64,000 nucleotides of DNA from Pieris napi (lineage: Eukaryota > Arthropoda > Insecta > Lepidoptera > Pieridae): positions 3,618,501-3,682,500 of the forward strand of contig NC_062250.1 of the NCBI RefSeq assembly GCF_905475465.1, read 5' to 3'. The notes under the pieces were generated by a model. The model made no database searches, was not told the DNA's origin, and saw nothing but the letters and a program-made list of their open reading frames with translations. Made by a program: the position numbers and the translations under genes. This document shows positions 52,091 through 63,645 of the stretch, piece by piece. Numbering within the stretch: position 1 is the stretch's first letter; every line of letters starts with the position of its first letter.

Positions 52091-53679
52091 GATTTAAAAC
52101 CCTGTACTCCAACCCCGCATCAGAGAAGCCCTCAAATGCTACCGCGACCTCAGTTATATAGCCGTAGGGCGTGGGCAGTGTTACAATATCAAGGATAACA
52201 AGGAAACACTTGAAAATCAGTTGTTTGTTTTTTAATAATCCTTTTCTTTACAAAAATTTTACGGAGAAGCCCTAGGCAAGGCCTCGTAAAGCTTTTCTTT
52301 GTTTTTGAAGTCAAAGTTTCCCTGTTTTTGGTAACATAATTACGTATAGCGGATATTTCAGGAATTTTCATATTTCTTATAACAACAGTATAAAGGCACT
52401 TTTGTTGTATTTTCCATTACAAATGTAAAGTAAGGAATAATTAAAAATAATTTTGATAACATAATTGATGTCAAATAAAGATATTTATTTTAATTATTAC
52501 TGTTTTCTTAATTGCTGTGTAATTACTACAATGTTGCTTCTAATAACATATACTCGTAGTTTTCATTTTACAATCGTTATCAAAAATACAATTTTATTTA
52601 TTTATCTCCAGAGAACATTGAAAAAATAAATATTATTGTTGCTCACAAAATCTAAGGTCACAAGGAAAGTCCAAAATCCCTAAAGCTTCGTAGTAAGGTT
52701 CGATGTTCGGGAAAACAAAAGTAGTTTTGGATTGATAACTTAAAGCTGCTTAGAAAAGCAATAAAGGAACAGACTCATAAATATGTTTGTCCCATTGGAG
52801 GATATGAGTACTTAGCGTACTACATTCACGTATGAAATTGAGCCTTTTCTTTTTGATGTGAAACATCTATAGCCGCACGTAAAACCGATTTCTGGCGTGG
52901 CGACGCATGTCGTGGGGACGCGTCGCCACGCTATATCATGGTATATATAAAATATGTTTAATATGGAAAATAAGATACATGTATCACTTATACAGTCTAT
53001 ATGCAGTAGTGTGTACGGTGTGTGTATTTCGAAGTCACTGATTAAACGAATTAAGTAGTCACGGTTTGAAATTAATTCGTAAATGTTTGTATTTAATGAA
53101 AATAAATGTTTATTCAATAAATAGGCATCGTTATCTGGAAAATTTCGTAATATTTTATTTTATCATTATGATTTTCTGCATATTACTTTTACAAAATAAT
53201 GTGATGTTTCACATCTGCCAGGCGTCCCGTGACGTCTCACATTTTTTAATTGATATTTCTCATAACATTATTATTAGCCATGTTCGCAATTAAATAATTT
53301 AATTTAAAAATCGAACGTTTTGTACTATATTAAATCTCAATACGAAATAATGAAATCAGTACATAAATTTTACAACCTCAGAGTACTCGAGGGCTGACTG
53401 TTACGTCTCCGTCGGGTATTAAATGAAATTCGGGCTTCATCATTTTATTGTTAGTGTTTATTCATTGCTTTCTATTTGTGCTTTGGGAAGTCGGTGGTAT
53501 TTTCGATTTTATTACAACTGTATTGACCTTTTTTGTCAATCATGGATTTGTTAGCGTATGAATTTATTTTTGGCTTTATACGGACCTTAGAACATTTATT
53601 TATAATGCTTAGATATACCTAACAGCTTATTAAAGTATACATAAATTAATTCGCAATTAGAGGATTGTATATTTTTTCT
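52091..53679. other. Gene-free stretch
   Basis: AT-rich. It holds one GC-rich perfect hairpin (52895-52931) and nothing else callable. Confidence 0.4.
52895..52931. repeat. Perfect 12-bp GC-rich inverted repeat
   Basis: GCGTGGCGACGC / GCGTCGCCACGC around a 13-nt loop, in AT-rich DNA. No family recognised. Confidence 0.7.
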
Positions 53680-53965
53680 AGTACAGCAAACGGGCAGGAG
53701 GCTCACCTCATGTTAAGTGATACCGCCGCCCATGGACACTCTCAATGCCAGAGGGCTCGCGAGTGTGTTGCGGGCCTTTTAAGAATTGGTACGCTCTTTT
53801 CTTGAAGGACCCTAAGTCGAATTGGTTCGGAAATACTTCAGTGGGCAGCTGGTTCCACATAGTGGTGGTGCTCGGCAAAAACTGCCTTGAAAAACGCTCA
53901 GTTGTGGAACGGCGGACGTCGAGGTGATACGGGTGGAATTTCGTATTCTGCCTCGACGTCCGATG
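53680..53965 (-). pseudogene. LINE ORF2 C-terminus and 3' end, family L3 (longest copy)
   Basis: The minus strand encodes KFHPYHLDVRRSTTERFSRQ, FLPSTTTMWNQLPTEVFPNQ, FDLG, then a frameshift into the conserved KGRQRT-type end. This is the RT C-terminus of a CR1/Jockey-type LINE and explains the shorter L3 copies elsewhere. Confidence 0.7.
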
Positions 53966-54254
53966 ATGAAACTCAAAAAAATTGTGACCATCGTGTAAGC
54001 GTTATATATTTACAATTTTATTTTTAAAGCTATTAACCTGATATAAACAATTACGGCCTCAAATTGGTGTGCACTTTGAATTTTGAACTCTAACACAAAA
54101 TCCCTTTTCCCTGTGACCTTACCGCTTTAGGTAGACCCTTTTTAACCCCATCGCACATCGGACGGATGGAGTTAAATCATATACCTATAACTATTGCTTA
54201 TTGTCCCTATATATGACTTACACTAGTGGCGTAGTACCCGCTCCATCCAATGAA

Positions 54255-54360
54255 ACTTGGCGCTTTCAATAGCAAGCGTTAATTGCAAGAATGAAATCCA
54301 CAGGCACAGAACCCACAACCTCAGGGTTTAGAACCATGCGCTTACTACAAACGCACATAA
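54255..54360 (-). mobile_element. SINE head fragment
   Basis: On the minus strand CCCTGAGGTTGTGGGTTCTG resembles a tRNA-derived B-box region. It is diverged from SINE A. Confidence 0.4.
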
Positions 54361-54429
54361 CAAGTGGTTACTATAATATACATAAAAAATGTATCTTCCT
54401 TCTTCTCAAAATGCATAAAATAAAATAAA

Positions 54430-54715
54430 TCAGTGGCGCTACAACCTCTTTAGGTCTTGGTCTCAGATTTCTGAATCTTTTTCATGATTTTTAAATCTAA
54501 TAGGCAAGTAGGTGATCAGCCTCCAGTGCCTGACATACGCCGTCGACTTTTTGGGTCTAAGACATGTCGGTTTCCTCGCGATTTTTTCCTTCACCGTTCG
54601 AGCAAATGTTAAATGCGCACATAGAAAGTAAGTGCATTGGAGCACAGCCGGGGATCGAACCTACGACCTCAGGTATGAGAGTCGCACGCTGAAGCCACTA
54701 GGCCAACACTGCTCA
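54430..54715 (-). mobile_element. tRNA-derived SINE A, near full-length
   Basis: CAGTGGCGCTACAACCTCTT ... GCCGTCGACTTTTTGGGTCT ... GCACAGCCGGGGATCGAACC ... GAAGCCACTAGGCCAACACT. This is the minus-strand counterpart of 42013-42305. Confidence 0.8.
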
Positions 54716-55732
54716 AAAAAAATGTATATTTCGCCCAAAATTGCCGATTAAAATATCCCTATGTGTCTAGTCTAGACATATGCCTTTATAGAGGGAATCA
54801 GCTTGCGGTTTTAGGAGCCCCAAAACTAGTAAAGTTATAATTTAACATTTATAAACGACTCGGTATAATTATAATAAACCGTAAAAATCATTAAATATAA
54901 ATTATATTTTCTTAAATTTGGTACTTCAAAAACAAAACCGTGCAAATGATTCATTTATAACTGAATATAAATTGATATTTCTAAAATATTGACTGTTGAC
55001 GACAGACATCGCTGCACATTTAATATAGAATGTGTGTTAGTAAAAATTTTAATGCATACATCATGTTTGAGTATATTATCGGGTGTATTGCTTTGAAAAC
55101 ATTGACAAAAACACAGGTCTTAATAATTTAGCACTCTGTAACTTTCAACAGCAGCCAAAGTTATTGTATGCAATTTCGATGTATTTCTGTCACTTGAGAT
55201 CGCGCAGTGGAATAACTTTACAATGAATTTGCCATCGGAATAATAGTATCAAGAAGGAATTAGGTTCTTCTTCTCTCCATTTTAAGGCCTTTGTTCCTAT
55301 AGTTGTTTAATTCAGCTCTGACGAGACGTTGCTTGTAAGGACAGAGAGCAAAGCGATGTTTGCGACATAGACGGTGCCGTGTGGTCGGGACATCTGCATC
55401 AAGTTATGTTACGATCGTATGCGGTTTGTATTTTATGAGTTGCCCATTGCTCTCTCGTATTATTTATGTAAGAAAATGTGAGGGAAATGCTTACCTGTAA
55501 GAAATTAATACATTGATACAATATTAAGATAAACTATAGTACGCATAGCTTACAGAGAATGAAGTAAAAGATTTTAGATAGGATTTAGATGCAATTGTTT
55601 ATATAATGTGACAAATCCCAAGATACCATTAATTTATAATACTAAATAATGGCTTTTTTTACGGATAGATAGTTTAATCACAACCTAAAAGAATCTAATT
55701 GGTTCTGATAATCTAGAGGTCAAACATTTATG

Positions 55733-56161
55733 TCAGAGCAATGGCGTTCCTGTCAGTTGCCATTGTCATTAGCTGTCACAGAGTTAATAAATTAAGAACA
55801 TCAAAATCATGTCAGTTCAAAACCCTTGATACAAACGGTTTATTTAATTTGCAAATATTACTAAATCTATAAATATGCAACTATTTAATCGCTAATAATA
55901 ATGACTATGAATTCATTTAATTTATAAGCTCATTGCGTAATAAAAAAATTAACATCTTAATAAATTACTTTGAATATATTGACTATGGAAGCACTATTAC
56001 TATCGAGTAGTCGTTAATTTATAGATTTAGTAGTATTGGCAAATTGAATAAAGAACAAGTTTTAACACAGTTTTAAACTGATTTGACTTTGACGTTGTCA
56101 ATTTACAAGCTATTTGACCAATAAGACAATGGCAGCTGACAGTACCGCCATTGCTATGACA
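55733..56161. mobile_element. TA-flanked MITE (family M1), intact copy
   Basis: TIRs TGTCAGAGCAATGGCG / CGCCATTGCTATGACA, with further inverted similarity (CTGTCAGTTGCCATTGTC / GACAATGGCAGCTGACAG). TA at both flanks. 429 bp, non-coding. Sister at 59081-59793. Confidence 0.75.
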
Positions 56162-57176
56162 TATATATTATTTTGAGTCTTATTCGCTGGACTGATTTAT
56201 TTATATGTACTTTGTATTAAGGAAAATATATGTATGTGTCCATATAATTTAAATAAAACTTAATTTGGATAAGCGTGGCTCAATAGTAGGTATATCTCTT
56301 TCAGCCTCCACTACCATTTTGCTCCGATCTCAAATACTTTCCTAGAATTTAGAAAGAGGAAAAGCGTAGAATAATGTAGGTTTTTAACATTTCCAGCGAA
56401 TGCATGCGATAAGGTTGAGCGATTTATAAGCGATAACAATCTATCGCCCCTCTGGGACGCGATTCAAATAATCTGTGAAACGCTTTTTAACTGCTGTGGA
56501 ATTTCCTTTAAATTCCACATATAAAACGAGCATACGCTATTAGTTTAAAAGGATGAAAAACAAAATCTAATCGTTGTAAAAAGGTTTTAAAAATATCTTC
56601 GAAAATGGAATACGAAATTTCACCCTTATCACTTCTGTCATCTGTTGCTGTTTTTTAGAAGTACTTTAGCTACGGCATTGAGATCTTAAAGGAGAACTGT
56701 ATCACTCCAGCAATGTATTGAAAGGTAATTTTTTGGGTAAGTTTCAGAGTCGGTTCTAATACGTTTTTGACATCCGGGAGTCAAATTTCTCGCTTTCTCG
56801 GCTTTGAATCTCATCCTTAAACCACGCCTAGTCTTGCAGTATTATAAAATCATAAATGTGAGGAAAATAATCCATATCTACAGGAGCACTTTATGCTCTA
56901 GTTCGTAACGCACCGTGCCTATGGCAATTAATAAATGACGTATTCAGTCACTGAAAAATAAAAGAGAAAGAGATACATAGAAGATTTACGCTAGCAATTA
57001 AAGAATTAAGTTGACGCCTGGTAGATGGTACCGGTGACCCCAGAGCTGGTGCTTTCCTCGATCAACGAATAAGTATCGCAATACAGCGACGAAATTCTGC
57101 CAGCGTTAAAGGTACCCTGCGACAGGGACCAAACTTTATTTAATTTGTTTTAATTTTCTAGTTATTATTTTATTAT
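56162..57176. other. Gene-free stretch
   Basis: AT-rich to mixed composition, with no gene or repeat family supported. Confidence 0.4.
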
Positions 57177-58556
57177 TGAAGTGAAACTTTTATCGGGGTT
57201 GGAAAAAAATTAAGGGTAACATTTTTTCGTTACGCGTCACGTTTTTCGGTTACGCGCCATGTTCCTTTTTGAAGTCAAACTTCTTTATCGGCGTTGGAAA
57301 AAAATTTACCGTCACATTATTTATTATTTATTATTTATTATTTATTATTTATTATTTATTATTTATTATTTATTATTTATTATTTATTATTTACTATTTA
57401 TTATTTATTATTTATTATTTATTATTTATTATTTATTATTTATTATTTATTATTTATTATTTATTATTTATTATTTATTATTTATTATTTATTATTTATT
57501 ATTTATTATTTATTATTTATTATTTATTATTTATTATTTATTATTTATTATTTATTATTTATTATTTATTATTTATTATTTATTATTTATTATTTATTAT
57601 TTATTATTTATTATTTATTATTTATTATTTATTATTTATTATTTATTATTTATTATTTATTATTTATTATTTATTATTTATTATTTATTATTTATTATTT
57701 ATTATTTATTATTTATTATTTATTATTTATTATTTATTATTTATTATTTATTATTTATTATTTATTATTTATTATTTATTATTTATTATTTATTATTTAT
57801 TATTTATTATTTATTATTTATTATTTATTATTTATTATTTATTATTTATTATTTATTATTTATTATTTATTATTTATTATTTATTATTTATTATTTATTA
57901 TTTATTATTTATTATTTATTATTTATTATTTATTATTTATTATTTATTATTTATTATTTATTATTTATTATTTATTATTTATTATTTATTATTTATTATT
58001 TATTATTTATTATTTATTATTTATTATTTATTATTTATTATTTATTATTTATTATTTATTATTTATTATTTATTATTTATTATTTATTATTTATTATTTA
58101 TTATTTATTATTTATTATTTATTATTTATTATTTATTATTTATTATTTATTATTTATTATTTATTATTTATTATTTATTATTTATTATTTATTATTTATT
58201 ATTTATTATTTATTATTTATTATTTATTATTTATTATTTATTATTTATTATTTATTATTTATTATTTATTATTTATTATTTATTATTTATTATTTATTAT
58301 TTATTATTTATTATTTATTATTTATTATTTATTATTTATTATTTATTATTTATTATTTATTATTTATTATTTATTATTTATTATTTATTATTTATTATTT
58401 ATTATTTATTATTTATTATTTATTATTTATTATTTATTATTTATTATTTATTATTTATTATTTATTATTTATTATTTATTATTTATTATTTATTATTTAT
58501 TATTTATTATTTGTTATTTATTAGTGTGTACTTTGTACACACACACTTTTTTATTA
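57177..58556. mobile_element. Palindrome-ended repeat, copy 3, carrying the heptamer array
   Basis: Two tandem end units (GAAGTGAAACTTTTATCGGG, then GAAGTCAAACTTCTTTATCG, each followed by GTTGGAAAAAAATT and GTTACGCG blocks) precede the array. The other end, after it, is GTGTGTAC..GTACACACACAC and a T-run, as in copies 1 and 2. Confidence 0.6.
57316..58523. repeat. (ATTATTT)n heptanucleotide array, about 172 copies
   Basis: About 1.2 kb of nearly pure 7-nt repeat. Only two substitutions were seen by eye: a C at 57394 and a G near 58513. All three forward frames stay open because the unit lacks stops in any phase on this strand, so the long YYLLFII-repeat frames are not genes. Confidence 0.97.
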
Positions 58557-59080
58557 CTATGTAGGTTAATACTGAATTATTACATCCATATTGTATTGTA
58601 TGATTTTGGATATATGTAGATCTATTGATACACAAATTTTGTTCACTAAAAGTAATGTTTGAATACGATGCAATCACTGGCACTGAAAACAATTGCTCGT
58701 TTGTGACAACTGTCTTCCGCTATTCAATTAAAGTAAATGGATTTGGCGAAAACCGATTAAAGTTTGCAATCAGAATAAACAGTTCTGATTGCGAGCATAA
58801 ACTTTGTACATAAATAAGCCTTTGTTATTTGCTTTTTGATTATTGCAGTGGACTTTGGTACGCTATAAATGGGTATTAATTTTAATGTGTGTTACACGTG
58901 TTACATTAGGAATTATTCAATTAATAAATAAGTAGCATGTCTATACAATACAATAACCATCACAACAAATATTAATAGGGTGGCGGACGTCTCACCGTAC
59001 TAGTTAAAAATAGCGGTAGGAAGACCTGTAAACCACGAAAAATATATATAAATATATATATTATAGATAGTATTTAAATA
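58557..59080. other. Gene-free stretch
   Basis: AT-rich, nothing callable. Confidence 0.4.
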
Positions 59081-59360
59081 TATCAGAGCAACGGCGCTGG
59101 TAACAGTTGATATTTAAAACACGATTTTTTTTTTCTATTTTCGGCTGGTGCAGAGAGCGCATCGCCTATCAGAATGGCCGTGTCGGAATCGCCAAGATCA
59201 ATAGGTCTACTACTATGTGATAGTCTGTTGTTATTTCAGTCTTTATATGTTGAAACAATGGTGTAATAGTCTATAGTAATTGTAGATCTATTAATATTGG
59301 TAATGAAAATAAACCATATAACGGTTTTGAACTAATTTGACATTGAATTAAATTATAATG

Positions 59361-59589
59361 ATTATTTTTCCGACCCAAATATCGGCCAATAGAATTGCAC
59401 CATTCGACGTCACGTGGTACAACCTACATGGTATTATACTGATAATTTTTTGTGAAAATTTTCTCTGGTCGTTGCTTCAAGAAAAGTATTAAGTAGTTGT
59501 TTTATTCATTATGAAATTCTTATTTGTTAACTGTACATTTCGTCTCATGGTGCAATTCTATTGGCCGACATTTGGGTCGGAAAAATAAT
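59361..59589. mobile_element. TIR element nested in MITE M1
   Basis: 43-bp TIRs (ATTATTTTTCCGACCCAAAT ... / ... ATTTGGGTCGGAAAAATAAT) differing at one position. 229 bp, non-coding. Confidence 0.75.
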
Positions 59590-59595
59590 CCCCCG

Positions 59596-59753
59596 AATAC
59601 CACACGAGCTTCAAAATTATCGGGCATTTCCCTCAAGGTTCCCTGCAAACAAATATAGTCGGCCTAACGACTATAAAGTCGTCATGACGACTATATTTGT
59701 TTGCAACGAACCTATCGGGAAATACCCGATAATTTTGAAGCTCTTGTGGTATT
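59596..59753. mobile_element. 158-bp palindromic foldback
   Basis: AATACCACACGAGCTTCAAA ... TTTGAAGCTCTTGTGGTATT. Both arms share AATTATCGGG and GCAAACAAATATAGTCG. It would extrude as one long hairpin. Confidence 0.75.
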
Positions 59754-59793
59754 ATAACTGAAAATGTCACCTGATTGCAACATTGCTCTGACA

Positions 59794-60635
59794 TATGCAT
59801 TTTGTCTATATATCGAAATTATCATTATATTATTTAATTACTAAAGACATAAACTTGTATAATATTACATTTCGTAAAATAACAGATACTTAAGGAACAC
59901 ATCACTCACGTATGTGTACTCAGTACTTATAACTGTTTAGTTATATTATCGTGAAACTAGTAAAAACCAAACCCTGCTGCTACTTTATGCTACGATTCTT
60001 CTTGTTTGAGTAGTAATAGTTGTGTGTAGTAACAATACGACATCCGAAGGGGCTGAAATAAAACTAATTTGAAATTTTGTTTCATTCTCTAAGGCGCTGG
60101 AAAAGCGTCAATTTTGAAAAAAAACACTTTACACATAAAACTTTTTTCTCAAGGAATCGAATTCAGGACTAATATTACTTATACTAGTGAGTCACAGGCT
60201 TACTACAATTATAACATCAAAATTAATAAAACATTTAACAAGAAGTTTAATGCATGCACAATACTATTATTGAAATTAATTTTACATTGCGTTTGAATTA
60301 TTATTCAATACATACAAAAATATTCAATTAATTACTCCAGCTCTCCGAGATTAGCAAATGGTCCAACAAGTTTATTCATGCATGAAATTGGTCCCAAGTT
60401 CGATGAATCCTCAGGATTTGTTTGTCGATCTTTTCACAGATGAAAGCTCTTAAAGATATTCTGAAGTGTAGACGTTTATTCCCTTTGAGTTCTTTTTTAA
60501 CTCATTCAAGTATACATTTGGGTGATTTGTATGGGAACCACTTGGATTATTTTAAAGAAATTGAAAATGTTTTTTACTTTAAGTATTTGTAATTAAAATT
60601 ATTTTTTTAATCGGACTATACGTAGTACGTACGTC
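59794..60635. other. Gene-free stretch
   Basis: AT-rich. A 60-codon open frame at 60114-60296 has no recognisable domain and is not called. Confidence 0.4.
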
Positions 60636-60735
60636 TTGGGGCTAGAGCGTGCGACTTTCCAACCTTGGAGTCATGCGTTCGAATCATGGCTTCACGGAAC
60701 ACCATTGGATTCTTCATCTTTCTTCTGGCACAAAA
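60636..60735 (+). mobile_element. SINE A-like head fragment
   Basis: TTGGGGCTAGAGCGTGCGAC ... GAGTCATGCGTTCGAATCAT (B box) ... ACCATTGGATTCTTC. A diverged relative of SINE A lacking the body. Confidence 0.5.
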
Positions 60736-60828
60736 GGCCTACCTACTATGAAAAATATAATCAAAGACACTGATCCAATCTGAGTTACACTATTTTTATA
60801 GTCTTCATTAATTATATATTTAGTAATC

Positions 60829-61020
60829 TGGGCTAGAGCGGCTGATAGAAGATGGACGCTGAAAATAACAGAATGGGCTGGACCTACTGGAAAGAGATGT
60901 ATAGGACGGCAAAAGAAAAGATGGACAGATGACATTATAGAATTAGCGGGGAAAAACTTCATGAATGTTGCTCAAGACAAAGATAAATGGAAAAATATGG
61001 AGGAGGCTTTTACGCTATAA
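60829..61020 (+). pseudogene. RTE-like LINE ORF C-terminus with 3' UTR
   Basis: Encodes WARAADRRWTLKITEWAGPT, GKRCIGRQKKRWTDDIIELA, GKNFMNVAQDKDKWKNMEEA, FTL and a TAA at 61018-61020. This is the classic end of RTE/craniofacial-2-like LINE proteins (W..R..D.RW ... G+...GR...RW.DDI ... A.D...W...EEA). No stop in this piece; the upstream RT is missing. Confidence 0.8.
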
Positions 61021-61329
61021 AGGGAAGAACAAGAACTAGACCACTGAAAAAGAAAAAATGAAATCTAACATTAAAAAAAAATTTAAAAACTCATACTAAC
61101 ACAACTAATACTAATATTAAGGAATGCAAACTAACCAATTGTTGTATGGATCAATAAAGCTTTAATAATAGTAATATCAATTAATAAAATCTGAAGTCCC
61201 ATTAAATATTTTTGCGTCTGTCTAATCATTGTTCTTTAAACGGAAGAACATCAGACTTCTGCGTGTATTTGACACATGTGATGTTTCCTTTACTGTATGG
61301 ACATGTACTAATTGCGGACAGAGAAAGAA

Positions 61330-61420
61330 AAACCCATAAGCCGGGACTCAAACTCGCAGCTTAATCAATCAACACAAGGATCGCACGCTTAAAAACTCAG
61401 CGTTAACACAGTAAAGTTGT
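61330..61420 (-). mobile_element. Old SINE A-like fragment
   Basis: CATAAGCCGGGACTCAAACT ... GGATCGCACGCTTAAA is a decayed minus-strand tRNA-like head. Confidence 0.35.
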
Positions 61421-61796
61421 CTCGAAATCTTTAATTTTAAATATGGAACTTTCAAATCAGTGTAAATTTAATACTGATAATGGACTCTTCGATGTAAAAT
61501 TCATGAGTGCTAAAACACGCTTTTTAGGGAGGCACCTTTTACGAAAATGGACGTTGAAGACAAAGGGCCTATATAAGAGTATACTCTAGTAAATGGGTAG
61601 GTGTGGAATGCCTTTCCAATCTGAATCGAGGAATAAAATAAACAATGGAGAAGCCGAATTTTTTCTTATTATTTAGAGCCCTTGTTTAATGCATGAGTCG
61701 AGATACGCGAGAAATACAATATAATTTAGTTTATCTATGCATATCAAGAAATGATAACGTTAATGCATATTTTTTCTACGCAAGTATCTTCTCTTC

Positions 61797-61966
61797 TTAA
61801 TCTTGCACTCTTTTAAAAGTGGTCATGGTCGGTTTCTGGTCCACATCTGTGTTTCGTTCCAGAACCGCTGCTCGCATCATCACTTCCACATCATCTCCAC
61901 TTTTATCTATCCATCGTATCTCGACATGACTGTTGAGTTTTATTACACGCTTTATATTAGCTTCAC
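61797..61966 (-). CDS. Possible terminal exon of an unknown gene (weak)
   Basis: After an AG at a plausible acceptor (ATACAG), the minus strand reads about 55 codons including HVEIRWIDKSGDDVEVMMRA and AVLERNTDVDQKPTMTTFKR, ending VQD and a stop. The segment is less AT-rich and more protein-like than its surroundings, but I recognise no family. The CATACATA tract and GTGAAGCTAATAT motif just upstream may belong to a repeat. Confidence 0.2.
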
Positions 61967-62078
61967 CTGTATGTATGTATGTATGTAACCGACTCCTTCG
62001 GACACGATTTTGACCCCATTTATAATTTTTGAAATTGTAATAACGCATTTGAAAATTATTTTTTACATTAGATTGCAT

Positions 62079-63376
62079 GTGTGCCCAACAATACTATTAC
62101 TACTACTGCCGTCCTTAACGTTATAAAGTTGGGATAACACTTTTGGGGTCCTACGAAATATCGCAATTAATTCTGATTTAAATTAACGTGGAATTTATAT
62201 TTAATATAAATATAATTTTCATTATAAATAGATTGATAGCAATCAGACGAAACATATTATTTTCGTATTTTATTCCCACTCTTAAGTTTCTCTCATTTCC
62301 ACTTACATACTTTCTGCCGACGTTACGATATGTTCACCAAGTGATTTGTCCTTGGCGAAGATAAATTAGCTTTGTTAGTGCTTTGCAACAATGGTCCAGT
62401 ATTCTCTAAGTAATAATTTATCACATGAGTGTAGCTTACGAGATTTATAACCCCTATTATTAACGTTCTATTGAGGTTTAGCGTCTTAGCCGAATTTTTG
62501 ATCAAAGAGCTTTAATAAATGTTAATTAAAAGATTTGAATGAAACTTCTTTGTGATACTATTACGTATTGATTTTATTATAAATTATACAATAAATTAAG
62601 ATCACTCAAAAACATGTGTTTTTTACTTAAAGGAAATGACGTAATTTAATAAATACAAATCAGATAATAACTAGGTACGAAAAAATGCACTGAAAACTAT
62701 GTAATGTAAAATGTGTTTATTTAGACGAATCAATTTTGGTTTAATTTTACTCTGCAATGCCATTATACGAAATTATACCTTCATCTAAATAGACACCACT
62801 GTACTAAGATGTTACTGGTGCGACTTTATCCGAATATAACATGCTTTAATTATTATAATTAATTAAAAATATATAAGAGAAATTTCAAGCTATAGTATTT
62901 CCTAATGTCACGGGACCTACATAAAAAAGTGTATATAATATTAACAATGAGTGGTAGAGAATTTAGCGCATTTATGTTTTGTAGCACGCTTAAAAATATA
63001 ATTAATTTAGGATAAAATATCTCTGAGTATAAAGTGTTAAGAATAAACTTTTCGCTATTAAACTTTTAAAGACTTAATCCATTTGTTCAGATCAAAGTAA
63101 ATTGGATAGACGCTCATGACTATTGATTGTTAAACTTTCTATTCGAAACGGCTTTGCGAAACTCTTTTAACTTTTCGTTATTTTTGGCCGAAGATTTCCG
63201 GTTTCAATTTTAATTCATTATAAATGGAATAGTGGTTAAAAATAACCAATACCTTTGACTATTTCTGAAGTGCAATAATATAAGGCTTTAACTTTGTGTT
63301 AATATTGGCGGCGTATTTAATAATAAAGAAATTGGTCCACCTTACAGTATGTAATGCTTTCTTAAAATGATGACTG
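62079..63376. other. Gene-free stretch
   Basis: AT-rich, nothing callable. Confidence 0.4.
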
Positions 63377-63645
63377 GTCCTCAGCAGTATTGGCTTCAGC
63401 GTGCGACTCTGATTCCTGAGGTCTTAGTTTCGATCCCCGGCGGTGCACCAATTGACTTTCTTTCTATGTGCGTATTTAACATTCGATCGATCCGTGAAGG
63501 AAAACATCGTGAGGAAGCCGGTTTGTCAACGAACCAAAATGTCGACGACCTGTGTCAGGCACAGGCACGGCTGATCACCTGCTTGCCTATAACATGAAAC
63601 AGATACAGAAATCCAAGGCCCAGAAGATTAAAAATGTAGCGTCAC
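63377..63645 (+). mobile_element. tRNA-derived SINE A
   Basis: CAGTATTGGCTTCAGCGTGC, GGTCTTAGTTTCGATCCCCG (B box), GTGCACCAATTGACTTTCTT, AACATCGTGAGGAAGCCGGT, ending TGTAGCGTCACTGATG. Confidence 0.75.

Larger units (their letters stand above)
59081..59793. mobile_element. TA-flanked MITE (family M1) holding two nested foldbacks
   Basis: Ends TATCAGAGCAACGGCG and ATTGCTCTGACA with TA on both sides. The internal GTTTTGAACTAATTTGACAT region matches the copy at 55733-56161. Two further elements sit inside it. Confidence 0.7.

Noticed and set aside
57316..58523. CRISPR-like or telomeric array
   Set aside because: The unit is 7 nt without spacers and is not TTAGG. It is a simple satellite inside a dispersed repeat.
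57259..58619. Three overlapping forward frames of 421-441 codons
   Set aside because: They are the (ATTATTT)n array read in three phases (repeat YYLLFII). They are an artefact of a 7-nt unit without stops on this strand.
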